A stretch of DNA of 32,029 bases from Alphaproteobacteria bacterium UBA5343 (GCA_002410125.1 DHQH01000049.1:1-32029); one strand, 5' to 3'; counted from the first letter of the stretch, positions 1 through 7,359 are shown. A program made the numbers and translations. The notes: generated from the sequence alone by a model not told the origin.

Positions 1-7
1 CAGTATT

Positions 8-364
8 TTATATATGCCACATTATAAATAATTCATTCATTAAAGATATTGTTTCTTTATCTGATGTAAAACCGATCATTTGGAATTGAATTACTGATTC
101 AATTATTCTAGAAACTCGTGGGTCTTTTACGTGATAATAAATATGTTTACCTTCTCTTCTTTCTTCAACCAAGGATTTTGTTTTTAGTAACCTTAGGTGT
201 TGAGATACTCTGGATTGGCTAATATTTATTGCTTTGTGGATATCATTAACATCCATTTCCTTTTTAAGTAATAAACCAATTATTTTAATTCTATCGGTGT
301 TTGACAATAGACTAAAGAAATCACTAACTGATAAAAAAACATCATTAAATTTTTCACGATTCAT
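8..364 (-). CDS. ArsR-family winged-helix transcriptional regulator
   Basis: This 118-residue protein has the ArsR/SmtB-type winged-helix fold: an N-terminal helix with LLSNTDRIKIIGLL, a recognition-helix segment ISQSRVSQHLRLLK (about 48-61) and a beta-wing EERREGKHIYYHV. There is no cysteine anywhere, and the usual alpha-3 (CxC) and alpha-5 (His/Asp) metal-site residues are not evident, so I infer that it senses something other than thiophilic metals. The ATG at 362-364 follows an AGG-containing leader. The gene lies 49 bp behind the SulP transporter on the same strand and was probably co-transcribed with it, so autoregulation of the module is likely. A perfect 8+8 inverted repeat in the transporter/carbonic anhydrase promoter region is a candidate operator. 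The family call is firm; the ligand is unknown. Confidence 0.85.
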   Translation of the reverse strand: MNREKFNDVFLSVSDFFSLLSNTDRIKIIGLLLKKEMDVNDIHKAINISQSRVSQHLRLLKTKSLVEERREGKHIYYHVKDPRVSRIIESVIQFQMIGFTSDKETISLMNELFIMWHI

Positions 365-413
365 TTTTTATAACCTTTTTATTATAATTTATATTTGTAA
401 TATTATAATATAT

Positions 414-2027
414 TTAATTTTTTAATAAATTGTTATAATGTTTTTTTGCTTTTTTTATAGCAACATCAGTATGAAACAATATATTATTTTTATTAATAAG
501 TTTTGTAATTCCAAGATTTAAAAGTTTTTCTGAAACCTTTGTGTTTTTAACTACTATAAAAGTTTCTATATTTTCATCATTTAATCTTTGAATTATATCT
601 TCTAATGCGAAGAAAGCTGATATATCCATGTCAGGTATATTTTTACAGTTTAATATAACATATTGGGTGCCAATCAATTCATCAACTCTCATTAATATTC
701 TAGAAGTGGAACCAAAGAAAAACACACCATCAATATTAATAATTCTTATATGATAATTAGAATCTCTTTCAATTTTTTCTTCATTATTATTTTTATTTAC
801 TATATTTTTTATATTTATTTTTGTTTGTTTTGATAGACTTATAGTTAATAATACTGAGGATAAGACTATCCCAACACCAACAGCAAATATTAAGTCGTAA
901 AAAATTGTTATTAAAAAAACAGTTATCATAACAATTAAGTCGTATTTTGGTGCGTCTCGTAATATCTTTAGAAATTTATAATCAATAATATCAAACCCTA
1001 CTTTAATTAATATTCCAGCAAGAACAGCCATTGGTATATTTTTAACTAGAGGGGCAGCACCTAGTAAAATAATCATAAGAAACAGTGAGTGAATTATTCC
1101 AGAAGTTTTTGTTTTTCCTCCTGATTTTATATTTATTACTGTTCTCATTGTTGCACCGGCTCCTGCTAATCCTCCAAATAGACCAGCGAAAATATTTCCA
1201 ATACCTTGTCCAACTAGTTCTTTGTTTGAATCATGTTTATCCTTTGTTAGAGAGTCAGCAACTAAAGATGTTAATAAAGAATCAACTGTTCCTAATATAG
1301 CCAGAGTTAGTGCTAAAGGCGTTATTGTAGATAATTCTTGTAATGATATAACTGGAAATTTAATATTAGGAAAACCCATAGGAATATTTCCAATAGTTTT
1401 TATATCATATTTTAGTAAAAGGCTAATAATGGTAACAACAACTAAAGCAATTAAAGCTGGAGGAATTTTTTGTTTTATCTTGTTAGGTGTAAAAAATACA
1501 ATTATTAATGTTAATAAACCAAGAGTAAAACTCTCTATATTTAAATTAGAAAATGAATTTTTAATAGACATGATAGAGTTTATAATACCGTTTTGAGGCT
1601 CTTCACCTAGTATTGGGTTTATTTGAAGAATTATAATAATTGCACCTATACCACTCATAAAACCAGATATTACAGGGTATGGAACATATTTAACAAATTG
1701 TCCTATTTTTAATATTCCAAACAGTACTTGAAACAACCCGGCTAAAATTATTATTGAAAATATCAATTCAAAATTACCTGGGTTTGTTGCTATTATAGAT
1801 GCTATAACAACTGTTATAGGGCCAGTTGGTCCTGAGATTTGTGTTTTTGTTCCACCAAATAATGATGCAAAAAAACCAACCAATATAGCACCATAAAGAC
1901 CAGCGGTAGCACCAATTCCACTTGCCACACCGAAAGCAAGTGCTAGAGGTAAAGCTATTATACCTGCGGTTATTCCTCCAAAAGCGTCTCCTTTAAAATT
2001 TTGAAATATTGTAATAAATTTATTCAT
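414..2027 (-). CDS. SulP-family anion permease with C-terminal STAS domain (probable bicarbonate transporter)
   Basis: This 537-residue inner-membrane protein has the SulP layout: a membrane domain with many hydrophobic helices (about residues 13-400) and a cytoplasmic STAS domain (about 425-537). The SulP signature is at the N-terminus (GDAFGGITAGIIALPLALAF, 13-32), followed by the substrate-loop motif GPTGP at 66-70. SulP proteins move sulfate, bicarbonate, chloride or dicarboxylates. The divergent beta-carbonic anhydrase immediately next door points to bicarbonate, as in BicA-like systems, but substrate cannot be read from the sequence. The ArsR-type gene follows 49 bp downstream. The start is ATG 2025-2027 preceded by an AAAGGAAA leader. 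Length is normal for the family and no defects are seen. Confidence 0.88.
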   Translation of the reverse strand: MNKFITIFQNFKGDAFGGITAGIIALPLALAFGVASGIGATAGLYGAILVGFFASLFGGTKTQISGPTGPITVVIASIIATNPGNFELIFSIIILAGLFQVLFGILKIGQFVKYVPYPVISGFMSGIGAIIIILQINPILGEEPQNGIINSIMSIKNSFSNLNIESFTLGLLTLIIVFFTPNKIKQKIPPALIALVVVTIISLLLKYDIKTIGNIPMGFPNIKFPVISLQELSTITPLALTLAILGTVDSLLTSLVADSLTKDKHDSNKELVGQGIGNIFAGLFGGLAGAGATMRTVINIKSGGKTKTSGIIHSLFLMIILLGAAPLVKNIPMAVLAGILIKVGFDIIDYKFLKILRDAPKYDLIVMITVFLITIFYDLIFAVGVGIVLSSVLLTISLSKQTKINIKNIVNKNNNEEKIERDSNYHIRIINIDGVFFFGSTSRILMRVDELIGTQYVILNCKNIPDMDISAFFALEDIIQRLNDENIETFIVVKNTKVSEKLLNLGITKLINKNNILFHTDVAIKKAKKHYNNLLKN

Positions 2028-2076
2028 TATGTTTCCTTTTATATATTTTTATTTTAATAATATCTTTTTTTTCTTT

Positions 2077-2100
2077 ACATATTAAATATATATAATATGT
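2077..2100. promoter_or_regulatory. Inverted repeat, candidate ArsR operator in the divergent promoter region
   Basis: ACATATTA (2077-2084) and TAATATGT (2093-2100) form a perfect 8+8 inverted repeat with an 8-bp spacer, located between the divergent SulP and carbonic anhydrase genes. It overlaps a TATAAT hexamer (2091-2096). Size and placement suit an ArsR-family dimer site. A shorter palindrome, ATATTATAATAT (400-411), lies just upstream of the ArsR start. In DNA this AT-rich, chance palindromes are common, so the assignment is tentative. Confidence 0.35.
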
Positions 2101-2188
2101 TTTATTAAAAGAAAAGAGTTTTTTGTGTAAAATTATAGTAATGTATTAAAGTAAACTAAAATGATAATATAAATAAAAAGGATGTAAT

Positions 2189-2749
2189 ATGAATAAAGAT
2201 GATATTGTAAAAGAATTGAAAGAAGGTAATATGCGTTTCATTACAGACAAGTGCACATATCCAAACCAAAACAAGGAATACATTAAAAAATTAGCTAAAG
2301 AAGGTCAAAAACCAATTGCTGTTATTGTTTGTTGTAGTGATTCAAGAGTTAATCCTGTTTTATTCTTTGATAGAGGTTTTGGTGATTTTTTTATAGTTCG
2401 TACAGCTGGAAATGTATTAGACAGTCATGCAATAGAAAGTATAGAATTTGCTGTTAATAATTTAAAAACTCCTTTGATTTTAGTGTTAGGGCATACAAAA
2501 TGTGGAGCTGTTACTTCTGCTATAAAAAAACAGTCAGAAGATGTTAATGGTGGTGCAATTATGAAATCAATTAAACCAGCTGTTGATGAAGCTAACAGTC
2601 AAAGTGGTTGTATTATAGAAAACACAACAAAAAATAATACTCAAAATATGAAGGATATTCTAAAAAATATTAATTTTAAAAATAAAGTTGATATAATTAG
2701 TGGTTTATACGACTTAGAAACAGGTGAAGTTATTTTTTACGAACTTTAA
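2189..2749 (+). CDS. Beta-class carbonic anhydrase
   Basis: This 186-residue cytoplasmic zinc enzyme interconverts CO2 and bicarbonate. The beta-class active site is complete: CCSDSR at 48-53 supplies the zinc ligand C49 and the Asp51-Arg53 dyad, and HTKCG at 102-106 supplies zinc ligands H102 and C105. The RTAGN segment (71-75) is also typical. The protein is slightly short for the family but complete. ATG 2189 follows the strong ribosome site AAAAAGGA. Divergence from the SulP transporter, with a shared 161-bp upstream region, suggests joint control and a role in bicarbonate supply or pH balance. The enzyme class is certain; the physiological role is inferred. Confidence 0.95.
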   Translation: MNKDDIVKELKEGNMRFITDKCTYPNQNKEYIKKLAKEGQKPIAVIVCCSDSRVNPVLFFDRGFGDFFIVRTAGNVLDSHAIESIEFAVNNLKTPLILVLGHTKCGAVTSAIKKQSEDVNGGAIMKSIKPAVDEANSQSGCIIENTTKNNTQNMKDILKNINFKNKVDIISGLYDLETGEVIFYEL

Positions 2750-2865
2750 TTGTTGTTTGTAAATGTGTTTATTAATATTGGATTGTTATTAAATCTTCCT
2801 TATAATATAAAACAATTAAATTAATTAAAGAAATTAGTTTAATAGGGTATAGACATCAAGACTTG

Positions 2866-2965
2866 TATTTTATTTTTTTGAATAGGGCTTTTGTCCTTTT
2901 TGAGAAGTTGGATATGTACCACCAAAAACAAAGCCTTGCAGTATTAATTGCGGGGCTTTTTTTGT
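2866..2965 (+). ncRNA. Candidate structured small RNA, copy 1
   Basis: A 44-nt block at 2881-2924 matches a block at 6200-6243 at 38 of 44 positions with no gaps. The shared core is TTTGTCCTTTTTGAGA, then RGTTGGATAT, then ACCACCA. TGTCC and GGATA can pair around a conserved pyrimidine/GAGA loop. The block is followed by an intrinsic terminator at 2930-2963 (11-bp stem including two G-U pairs, then seven T). A TATTTT hexamer begins 15 bp upstream of the block, exactly where copy 2 has TATAAT; no clear -35 is visible. There is no convincing ORF within it. I do not recognise the family; it could instead be a cis-acting leader or attenuator. Confidence 0.5.
2930..2963 (+). terminator. Intrinsic terminator of small RNA copy 1
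   Basis: AAAGCCTTGCA (2930-2940) pairs with TGCGGGGCTTT (2949-2959) over 11 positions, including two G-U pairs, with an 8-nt loop and a T run from 2957 to 2963. It ends the candidate small RNA. It lies about 180 bp past the carbonic anhydrase stop and could also end that transcript. Confidence 0.8.
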
Positions 2966-3098
2966 TATTTAAAGTCCTTATTTCAAATAGTTATAGTTTT
3001 TATAACTATGATATATTTTCTGTATTTCTTCATGAAATATAATATTTAAACTTCTCTGTTATGCTGAATCTCTTTTATTATATTTTCTAAATTAGTTG

Positions 3099-3202
3099 AC
3101 ATATTGCCACGGCAATAAATCGCCTTGCAATGATAGGTGTGATGAAGGTTTGAAAGCTTCCTACATTCTCAGGAATGACGGGAAAAAGAACAGGAATGAC
3201 GT
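3099..3202. repeat. Degenerate interspersed repeat element (CGTCATTCC-type)
   Basis: The minus strand reads CGTCATTCCTG twice (rc of 3191-3201 and 3170-3180). The second forms a small hairpin TTCCT..AGGAA, and it is followed by TCATTGCAAGGCGA and GTGGCAAT. These words match the widespread CGTCATTCC / CGTCATTGCGAG..GTGGCAAT palindromic repeats of many proteobacterial genomes, including Rickettsiales. ATTGCC-AC-GGCAAT (3103-3116) is itself a palindrome. The element lies in a decayed intergenic region beside two gene remnants. Recognition of the words is from general knowledge of such repeats. Confidence 0.55.
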
Positions 3203-3248
3203 TTTTTCAGGAGAAATTATAGAGAGTAGTTAAAAAAATAGAGGTGAA

Positions 3249-3485
3249 TTAAATTAGTCTTTTGTTTATGAAAGCTCTACCTGATGGGGATTTTAGATAT
3301 ATTTCAAATTTTTCAGCCTTGGTTTTACTATTAAAAGCGATATAAGTTTCTATATGCCAAAGTTTAAATCTTTTAGTATGAGTAGCTTCACCACGATTAT
3401 GTTGTCCTAATCGTCTTTTTAAATATTTGGCTCTTCCAATATAGATTTGCTCTGGATGGTTTTGATATTTTAAAATTAAATATAA
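3249..3485 (-). pseudogene. GIY-YIG nuclease-like protein, start lost
   Basis: Reading the minus strand from 3485 to the TAA at 3249 gives about 78 codons. They contain LYLILKYQNHPEQIYIG, YLKRRLGQHNRGEATHTKRF, then AEKFEIYLKSPSGRAF. This is the single-domain GIY-YIG fold of the UPF0213/YhbQ type: the first motif half, YIG, the catalytic-region Arg, and a Glu in the second helix. A TAA at 3486-3488 lies just before the first motif and no ATG, GTG or TTG is available, so the first few residues are missing. It was not seen as an intact gene and is most likely a remnant. A frameshifted true start further upstream cannot be excluded. Confidence 0.6.
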
Positions 3486-3535
3486 TTATTTTAATGATAA
3501 TTAATAATATATAAAGTCTTGATATTATACACTAA

Positions 3536-3723
3536 CATAAAGTTACATATGAGAAAGCAAAAGAATTTGCTATGCTTAAGCATTATTGGTTAAAATAGCT
3601 GATGTGGAAGATAATTATAGTAATATAAGATTTTTAACAGAAGAAGAACAAGAGTTTATAGGTAACAAATATAAAAAAGCTCTTGTGTTTTTGAAAGAAA
3701 TATATATAAAGGGATGTTTTTAG
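3536..3723 (+). pseudogene. Small ORF remnant upstream of metG, frameshifted
   Basis: Two overlapping frames can be joined into about 60 codons. The first frame reads VTYEKAKEFAMLKHYWLK and stops at TAG 3596-3598. The second, from 3595, reads RFLTEEEQEFIGNKYKKALV and then FLKEIYIKGCF, stopping at 3721-3723, 16 bp before metG. The amino-acid composition looks like real protein. I do not recognise the family. A single frameshift near 3595 in an A run would explain the split. It could equally be noncoding; support is weak. Confidence 0.25.
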
Positions 3724-3739
3724 TTTAAGGAGATAAAAT

Positions 3740-5263
3740 ATGACAAAATACATTACAACTCCAATATATTATGTTAATGGAGACCCTCATATAGGACATG
3801 CATATACAACGATTTTAGGCGATATTCTAAAAAAAGCAATGATAATGCGAGGTGAAAATGTATTTTATACCACTGGTACTGATGAGCATGGGCAAAAAAA
3901 CCAACAAGCTTGTGAAAATAGTCCACTTGGAACGGAAGAGTATTTAAAGTCAAAAAGTGACAATTTTAGAAATTTATTTGATAAGTTAAATATTGATTAT
4001 GACTTTTTTGTTAGAACATCTAGTGAAAAACATAAAAAATTAGTGGAAAAATGTCTAAATATAATTCATGAAAAAGGCCTAGTAATAAAAAAAAGTTACA
4101 AAGGGTTATATTGTGAAGGTTGCGAACAGTTTAAAAAAGAAAGCGACTTAGATGCAAATGGTTATTGTCCAGATCACAATGTTAAACCTCAAGAAGTTTT
4201 AGAAGAGAATTACTTTTTCAGGTTAGATCCTTATAGAGAATGGTTAATATCACATATAAAAGAAAACCCTGAATGGATACAACCTAGTTTTTATGCAACA
4301 GAAATTCTAAATATGTTAAAAGAGCCAATTGAAGATTTATGTATCTCTCGCCCAAAAAACAGAGTATCTCTTGGTATAGAGCTACCATTTGATAAAGAAT
4401 ATGTTACTTATATTTGGTTTGATGCTCTAACAAACTATATCTCAAGCATAAATTGGCAAGAATCAGAAGATTTTGATAAATATTGGAACAATTCAATCCA
4501 CCTAATGGCAAAAGATATTATAAAACCACATTGTATATACTGGCCAATAATGTTAAAAGCTCTTGGTTTAAAGCCAGTAAATAAAGTGATGGTTCATGGC
4601 TATTGGATAGGAGAGGGCGGAGTAAAAATGTCTAAATCTATTGGTAATGTTGTAGATCCAAACGATGTTATGGATATTGTAGGTATTGATGCTCTAAGAT
4701 TTTATCTTGTAAATGCAATGCAAAACTCTAGAGATTCTCAAATATCAGATAATTTAATTAAAGACCTATACAAAGTTTTGGCAAACACCATAGGCAATCT
4801 GCATATGAGATCTTGTAAGATGTTACAAAAATACAATGATGGTATAATACCAGAAGTTACATTAAGTAGTGATGAAAAAAAACTTATTGAAGAAATATCT
4901 AAAGATTTAACATCTTCACTAAAAAGTATAGATAACATCGGAGCCATTCATAAGTTATCAGATGATATATTAAAAACAGCATCTAAAATAAATGCTTATG
5001 TTGATAGTATAAAACCTTGGAGCTTAGCAAAAGATGATTCTAAAAAATCAGAACTAAATTCTTGTTTATATGTTTTATTAGAAGCGATTAGATTAATAGG
5101 AACAGCAATATACCCTATATGCCCGATAATATCTAATAATATCCTCAAAGTGTTTAATATAAACAGTGATCACCTAAAATTAGAAGACTTAAAACCTTAC
5201 AGGTTAGAGGTTAAAACAAAAATAAATGAATTAGAAATGCTATTTCCAAAACTTGAGGACTAA
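3740..5263 (+). CDS. metG: Methionyl-tRNA synthetase
   Basis: This 507-residue class I aminoacyl-tRNA synthetase charges tRNA-Met. Visible marks are the opening TTPIYYVNGDPHIGHAYTT with HIGH at 17-20, and the KMSKS loop at 296-300 (VKMSKSIGNVVDP). A zinc-type connective insert CEGCEQF..YCPDH at about 124-146 and the tryptophan-rich YIWFDALTNYI core are also present. The C-terminal anticodon domain follows, with no appended tRNA-binding (Trbp111-like) domain, as in the short form of the enzyme. ATG 3740 follows AAGGAGAT, the best ribosome site in this part of the window. The last 24 bp overlap the convergent hypothetical gene. The gene is essential and looks intact. Confidence 0.96.
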   Translation: MTKYITTPIYYVNGDPHIGHAYTTILGDILKKAMIMRGENVFYTTGTDEHGQKNQQACENSPLGTEEYLKSKSDNFRNLFDKLNIDYDFFVRTSSEKHKKLVEKCLNIIHEKGLVIKKSYKGLYCEGCEQFKKESDLDANGYCPDHNVKPQEVLEENYFFRLDPYREWLISHIKENPEWIQPSFYATEILNMLKEPIEDLCISRPKNRVSLGIELPFDKEYVTYIWFDALTNYISSINWQESEDFDKYWNNSIHLMAKDIIKPHCIYWPIMLKALGLKPVNKVMVHGYWIGEGGVKMSKSIGNVVDPNDVMDIVGIDALRFYLVNAMQNSRDSQISDNLIKDLYKVLANTIGNLHMRSCKMLQKYNDGIIPEVTLSSDEKKLIEEISKDLTSSLKSIDNIGAIHKLSDDILKTASKINAYVDSIKPWSLAKDDSKKSELNSCLYVLLEAIRLIGTAIYPICPIISNNILKVFNINSDHLKLEDLKPYRLEVKTKINELEMLFPKLED

Positions 5264-6001
5264 TTTTTTTAAATAACTTATTTTATGTATTTGACATTTG
5301 TATAAATTTAGTAAGTCATTAACACTCTCTATTTCATAATATCTATCTTGATAAGAACAGGGAGTGTTTTTTGATTCTATAATTTGTGCATTAGAGTATA
5401 TTTTTTTATCTTTAATTACTTTTTTTATAATATAAACTCTGTTTTTAGGCTTGAAATGTCCAGATATCTCATCAATGTATTTTATTATTCCATTTTTTAT
5501 GATTATATTACCGGCTAGTACAGGCCAACTGTTTTTGATTAAACAGGAGTGGTTAAGATTTTTTTTGTTACATGTATATTGTTTTGAAATAAAAATATTA
5601 CCATATATATCTATTATGTAATTATAATATTTATCATCAGTGTTTACGGTTTTGTTGTTTAAATATTTTAACTTTCCATTTTTTTCAAATATATATGCGT
5701 CATTAATTCTGTTATATAAATGTATATATCTTTTTTTATTAATAGAACTTAAATCTCTTTTGAGAGCTTTCTTTGTGATTTTTAATTCATATTCTTTAGG
5801 GAATATTTTTTCTTTTTTTATTTCTTTATAATTTATGAAGTCATTCTCTGTTACAAAAGGAATATATTTATTAAATAATTTACGTAAATATTCTATCTCT
5901 GCTTGTTTTAATTTGTTATTATTTATTATGTAAACATCTTTCATATTATATAGTAGAGACAATCCTTTTTTAAAATCCTTATATGTTTTAGGGGTGTCCA
6001 A
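5240..6001 (-). CDS. Hypothetical protein with C-terminal 'HS..AG..I..NG..SGHFKP' domain
   Basis: This 253-residue protein is rich in Lys, Asn, Ile and Tyr. The C-terminal half has a recognisable pattern: YIIDIYGNIFISK (128-140), HSCLIKNSWPVLAGN (151-165), IIIKNGIIKYID and SGHFKP (180-185). I know the same order (HSSFLAGG..AAG.l.v.nG.l..i...SGHY+P) from plant IQM calmodulin-binding proteins and from assorted bacterial proteins, some of them suspected effectors. Its biochemical activity is not established to my knowledge. No signal peptide or membrane helix is evident. The only usable start in frame upstream of codon 20 is TTG (5999-6001) with no ribosome site; ATG 5942-5944 is an alternative. 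It overlaps the metG end tail to tail by 24 bp. Function unknown. Confidence 0.6.
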   Translation of the reverse strand: MDTPKTYKDFKKGLSLLYNMKDVYIINNNKLKQAEIEYLRKLFNKYIPFVTENDFINYKEIKKEKIFPKEYELKITKKALKRDLSSINKKRYIHLYNRINDAYIFEKNGKLKYLNNKTVNTDDKYYNYIIDIYGNIFISKQYTCNKKNLNHSCLIKNSWPVLAGNIIIKNGIIKYIDEISGHFKPKNRVYIIKKVIKDKKIYSNAQIIESKNTPCSYQDRYYEIESVNDLLNLYKCQIHKISYLKKLVLKFWK

Positions 6002-6184
6002 TAATTTTTGTATTTTTTTTTAAATAATTTATTTTCATTCTACATCATTTGAATTTTAAAGTTGTTTATCTATATTTTTGTTTAATTAAAAAGTTTTGTA
6101 TATAATGTATAGCAAATTATATGCTAAATAACAATTATTATCTAAAATGATATAAATTGAGAGTATTTTAAACAATATGTTGAT

Positions 6185-6297
6185 TATAATTTGTTACTTA
6201 ATAGGTGGTTTGTCCTTTTTGAGAGGTTGGATATACACCACCACCCAATTTATTGGGTCTAAACATTACCGCTTCTTAATAGAGGCGGTTTTTTTAT
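6185..6297 (+). ncRNA. Candidate structured small RNA, copy 2
   Basis: This is the second copy of the 44-nt conserved block (6200-6243). A good -10 hexamer TATAAT lies at 6185-6190, placing a start near 6197. GGTGGT (6204-6209) pairs with ACCACC (6237-6242), closing the whole block. Inside it TGTCC/GGATA can pair. Then follow a perfect 7-bp hairpin ACCCAAT-TT-ATTGGGT (6243-6258) and a terminator at 6268-6295. It lies 68 bp upstream of the channel gene, so it could be a free small RNA or an attenuated 5' leader of that gene. Having its own terminator and recurring elsewhere favour a small RNA or riboregulator. Confidence 0.5.
6268..6295 (+). terminator. Intrinsic terminator of small RNA copy 2
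   Basis: ACCGCTTC (6268-6275) pairs with GAGGCGGT (6282-6289) around a 6-nt loop, with one G-U pair, followed by a T run at 6289-6295. It sits 67 bp before the channel gene start, so it would stop transcription entering from upstream unless that is regulated. Confidence 0.8.
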
Positions 6298-6362
6298 GGA
6301 CATTTTCAGTTTTTATTTTATGATGGCGGGAATTTATTAGAAATCTTAAAGGAAAATAAGTA

Positions 6363-7172
6363 ATGACAGATATGTATAGAGATCCTAAAGCGATAACTTT
6401 AGAGGTTAGAGATAATATTATGGTGGCAAAGGCAGAGGCTCCATTTTTAAAGTTATTGGTGCTTGGTATTTTGGCTGGTGCTTTTATTGCTATGGGGGCT
6501 GAGGTTTCAACTTTAGTATCTACAGATGCTAGTACATATGTAGGATATGGAGTTTCTAAATTACTTTGTGGTCTTGTCTTTAGTACTGGGCTTATAATGG
6601 TTTTAATTGCTGGTGGTGAGTTGTTTACTGGTAATGTGATGATTGCATTGTCAGTGATGGAAAAAAAAGCTAGTATTAAACAATTAATTAGGAATTGGGT
6701 GATTGTGTATTTCTCTAATCTGATTGGTGCTTTAATTATGGTTTCTTTAATTTATTATTCAGGACTTTGGAAGTCTCATCATAATATTGGAGCAATGACG
6801 GCTATTAAGATATCAGAGGCTAAAGTACATTTGACATTTATGGAAGCAATGGCTAGAGGAATCCTATGTAACTGGTTAGTTTGCCTGGCTGTTTGGATGT
6901 CATATGGGGCAAAAGATATTGCTGGTAAAGTGTTGGCTATTGTGTTCCCAATTACAATCTTTATAGCTTCAGGATATGAGCATAGTGTTGCAAATATGTT
7001 TTATATTCCTAAAGGTATTTTATTATCTGCAGAATTAAACTCCGGTGTGTCTGTAATAACTATAGCCGATTTCTTAAATAATCTTATTCCAGTAACTATT
7101 GGAAATATATTAGGAGCGGTCATCTTTTTGGCAATTGCTTATAAGGCTGCATATTTGAAATTTAAAAAATAA
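6363..7172 (+). CDS. Formate/nitrite transporter (FNT) family channel
   Basis: This 269-residue inner-membrane protein is of the pentameric FNT family, which passes formate, nitrite, hydrosulfide or lactate. FNT marks are KAEAPFLKLLVLGILAGAFIAMG near the N-terminus, GGELFTGNVM with L87-F88-T89-G90-N91, and SGYEHSVANMF containing the conserved pore histidine H207. Six hydrophobic helices fit the fold. Start ATG 6363 follows AAAGGAAAATAAGTA. It stands alone between a terminator and the glycan locus. The substrate is not decidable from the residues I can read; formate is the commonest for soluble fermentative lifestyles but this is inference. Confidence 0.9.
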   Translation: MTDMYRDPKAITLEVRDNIMVAKAEAPFLKLLVLGILAGAFIAMGAEVSTLVSTDASTYVGYGVSKLLCGLVFSTGLIMVLIAGGELFTGNVMIALSVMEKKASIKQLIRNWVIVYFSNLIGALIMVSLIYYSGLWKSHHNIGAMTAIKISEAKVHLTFMEAMARGILCNWLVCLAVWMSYGAKDIAGKVLAIVFPITIFIASGYEHSVANMFYIPKGILLSAELNSGVSVITIADFLNNLIPVTIGNILGAVIFLAIAYKAAYLKFKK

Positions 7173-7236
7173 CCGTTTGTTTTTATTATGTATTTTTTAA
7201 TTTTTTAATTTTTGTTGTTTTGCTGTATAAATCATT

Positions 7237-7279
7237 CGGTTTCTTATGGACATTTGTTTTTTTATTGTATAACATCGGG
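7237..7279. repeat. Diverged direct repeat flanking the FNT gene (partner 6286-6330)
   Basis: Positions 7237-7279 resemble 6286-6330. Both start CGGTTT, share the exact 12-mer TTATGGACATTT (6294-6305 and 7244-7255), continue with a T-rich stretch plus TTTTTATT, and end in CGGG or GCGGG. The two copies bracket the channel gene. They may mark a past duplication or insertion; similarity is imperfect and AT-rich, so caution is needed. Confidence 0.35.
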
Positions 7280-7359
7280 CTAAAATTTTATATATACATA
7301 TATATAAATACTTAACCAAATTTTGCGATATAATATATTTATAGGATAGATTAAAAAAT

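Noticed and set aside
1085..1596. Plus-strand open frames inside the SulP gene
   Set aside because: They are antisense shadows of a well-conserved transporter with no family signal of their own.
7329..7334. Strong locus promoter upstream of the first glycosyltransferase
   Set aside because: TATAAT is present, but there is no -35 hexamer at workable spacing in this AT-rich spacer, so it is mentioned only within the gene entry.
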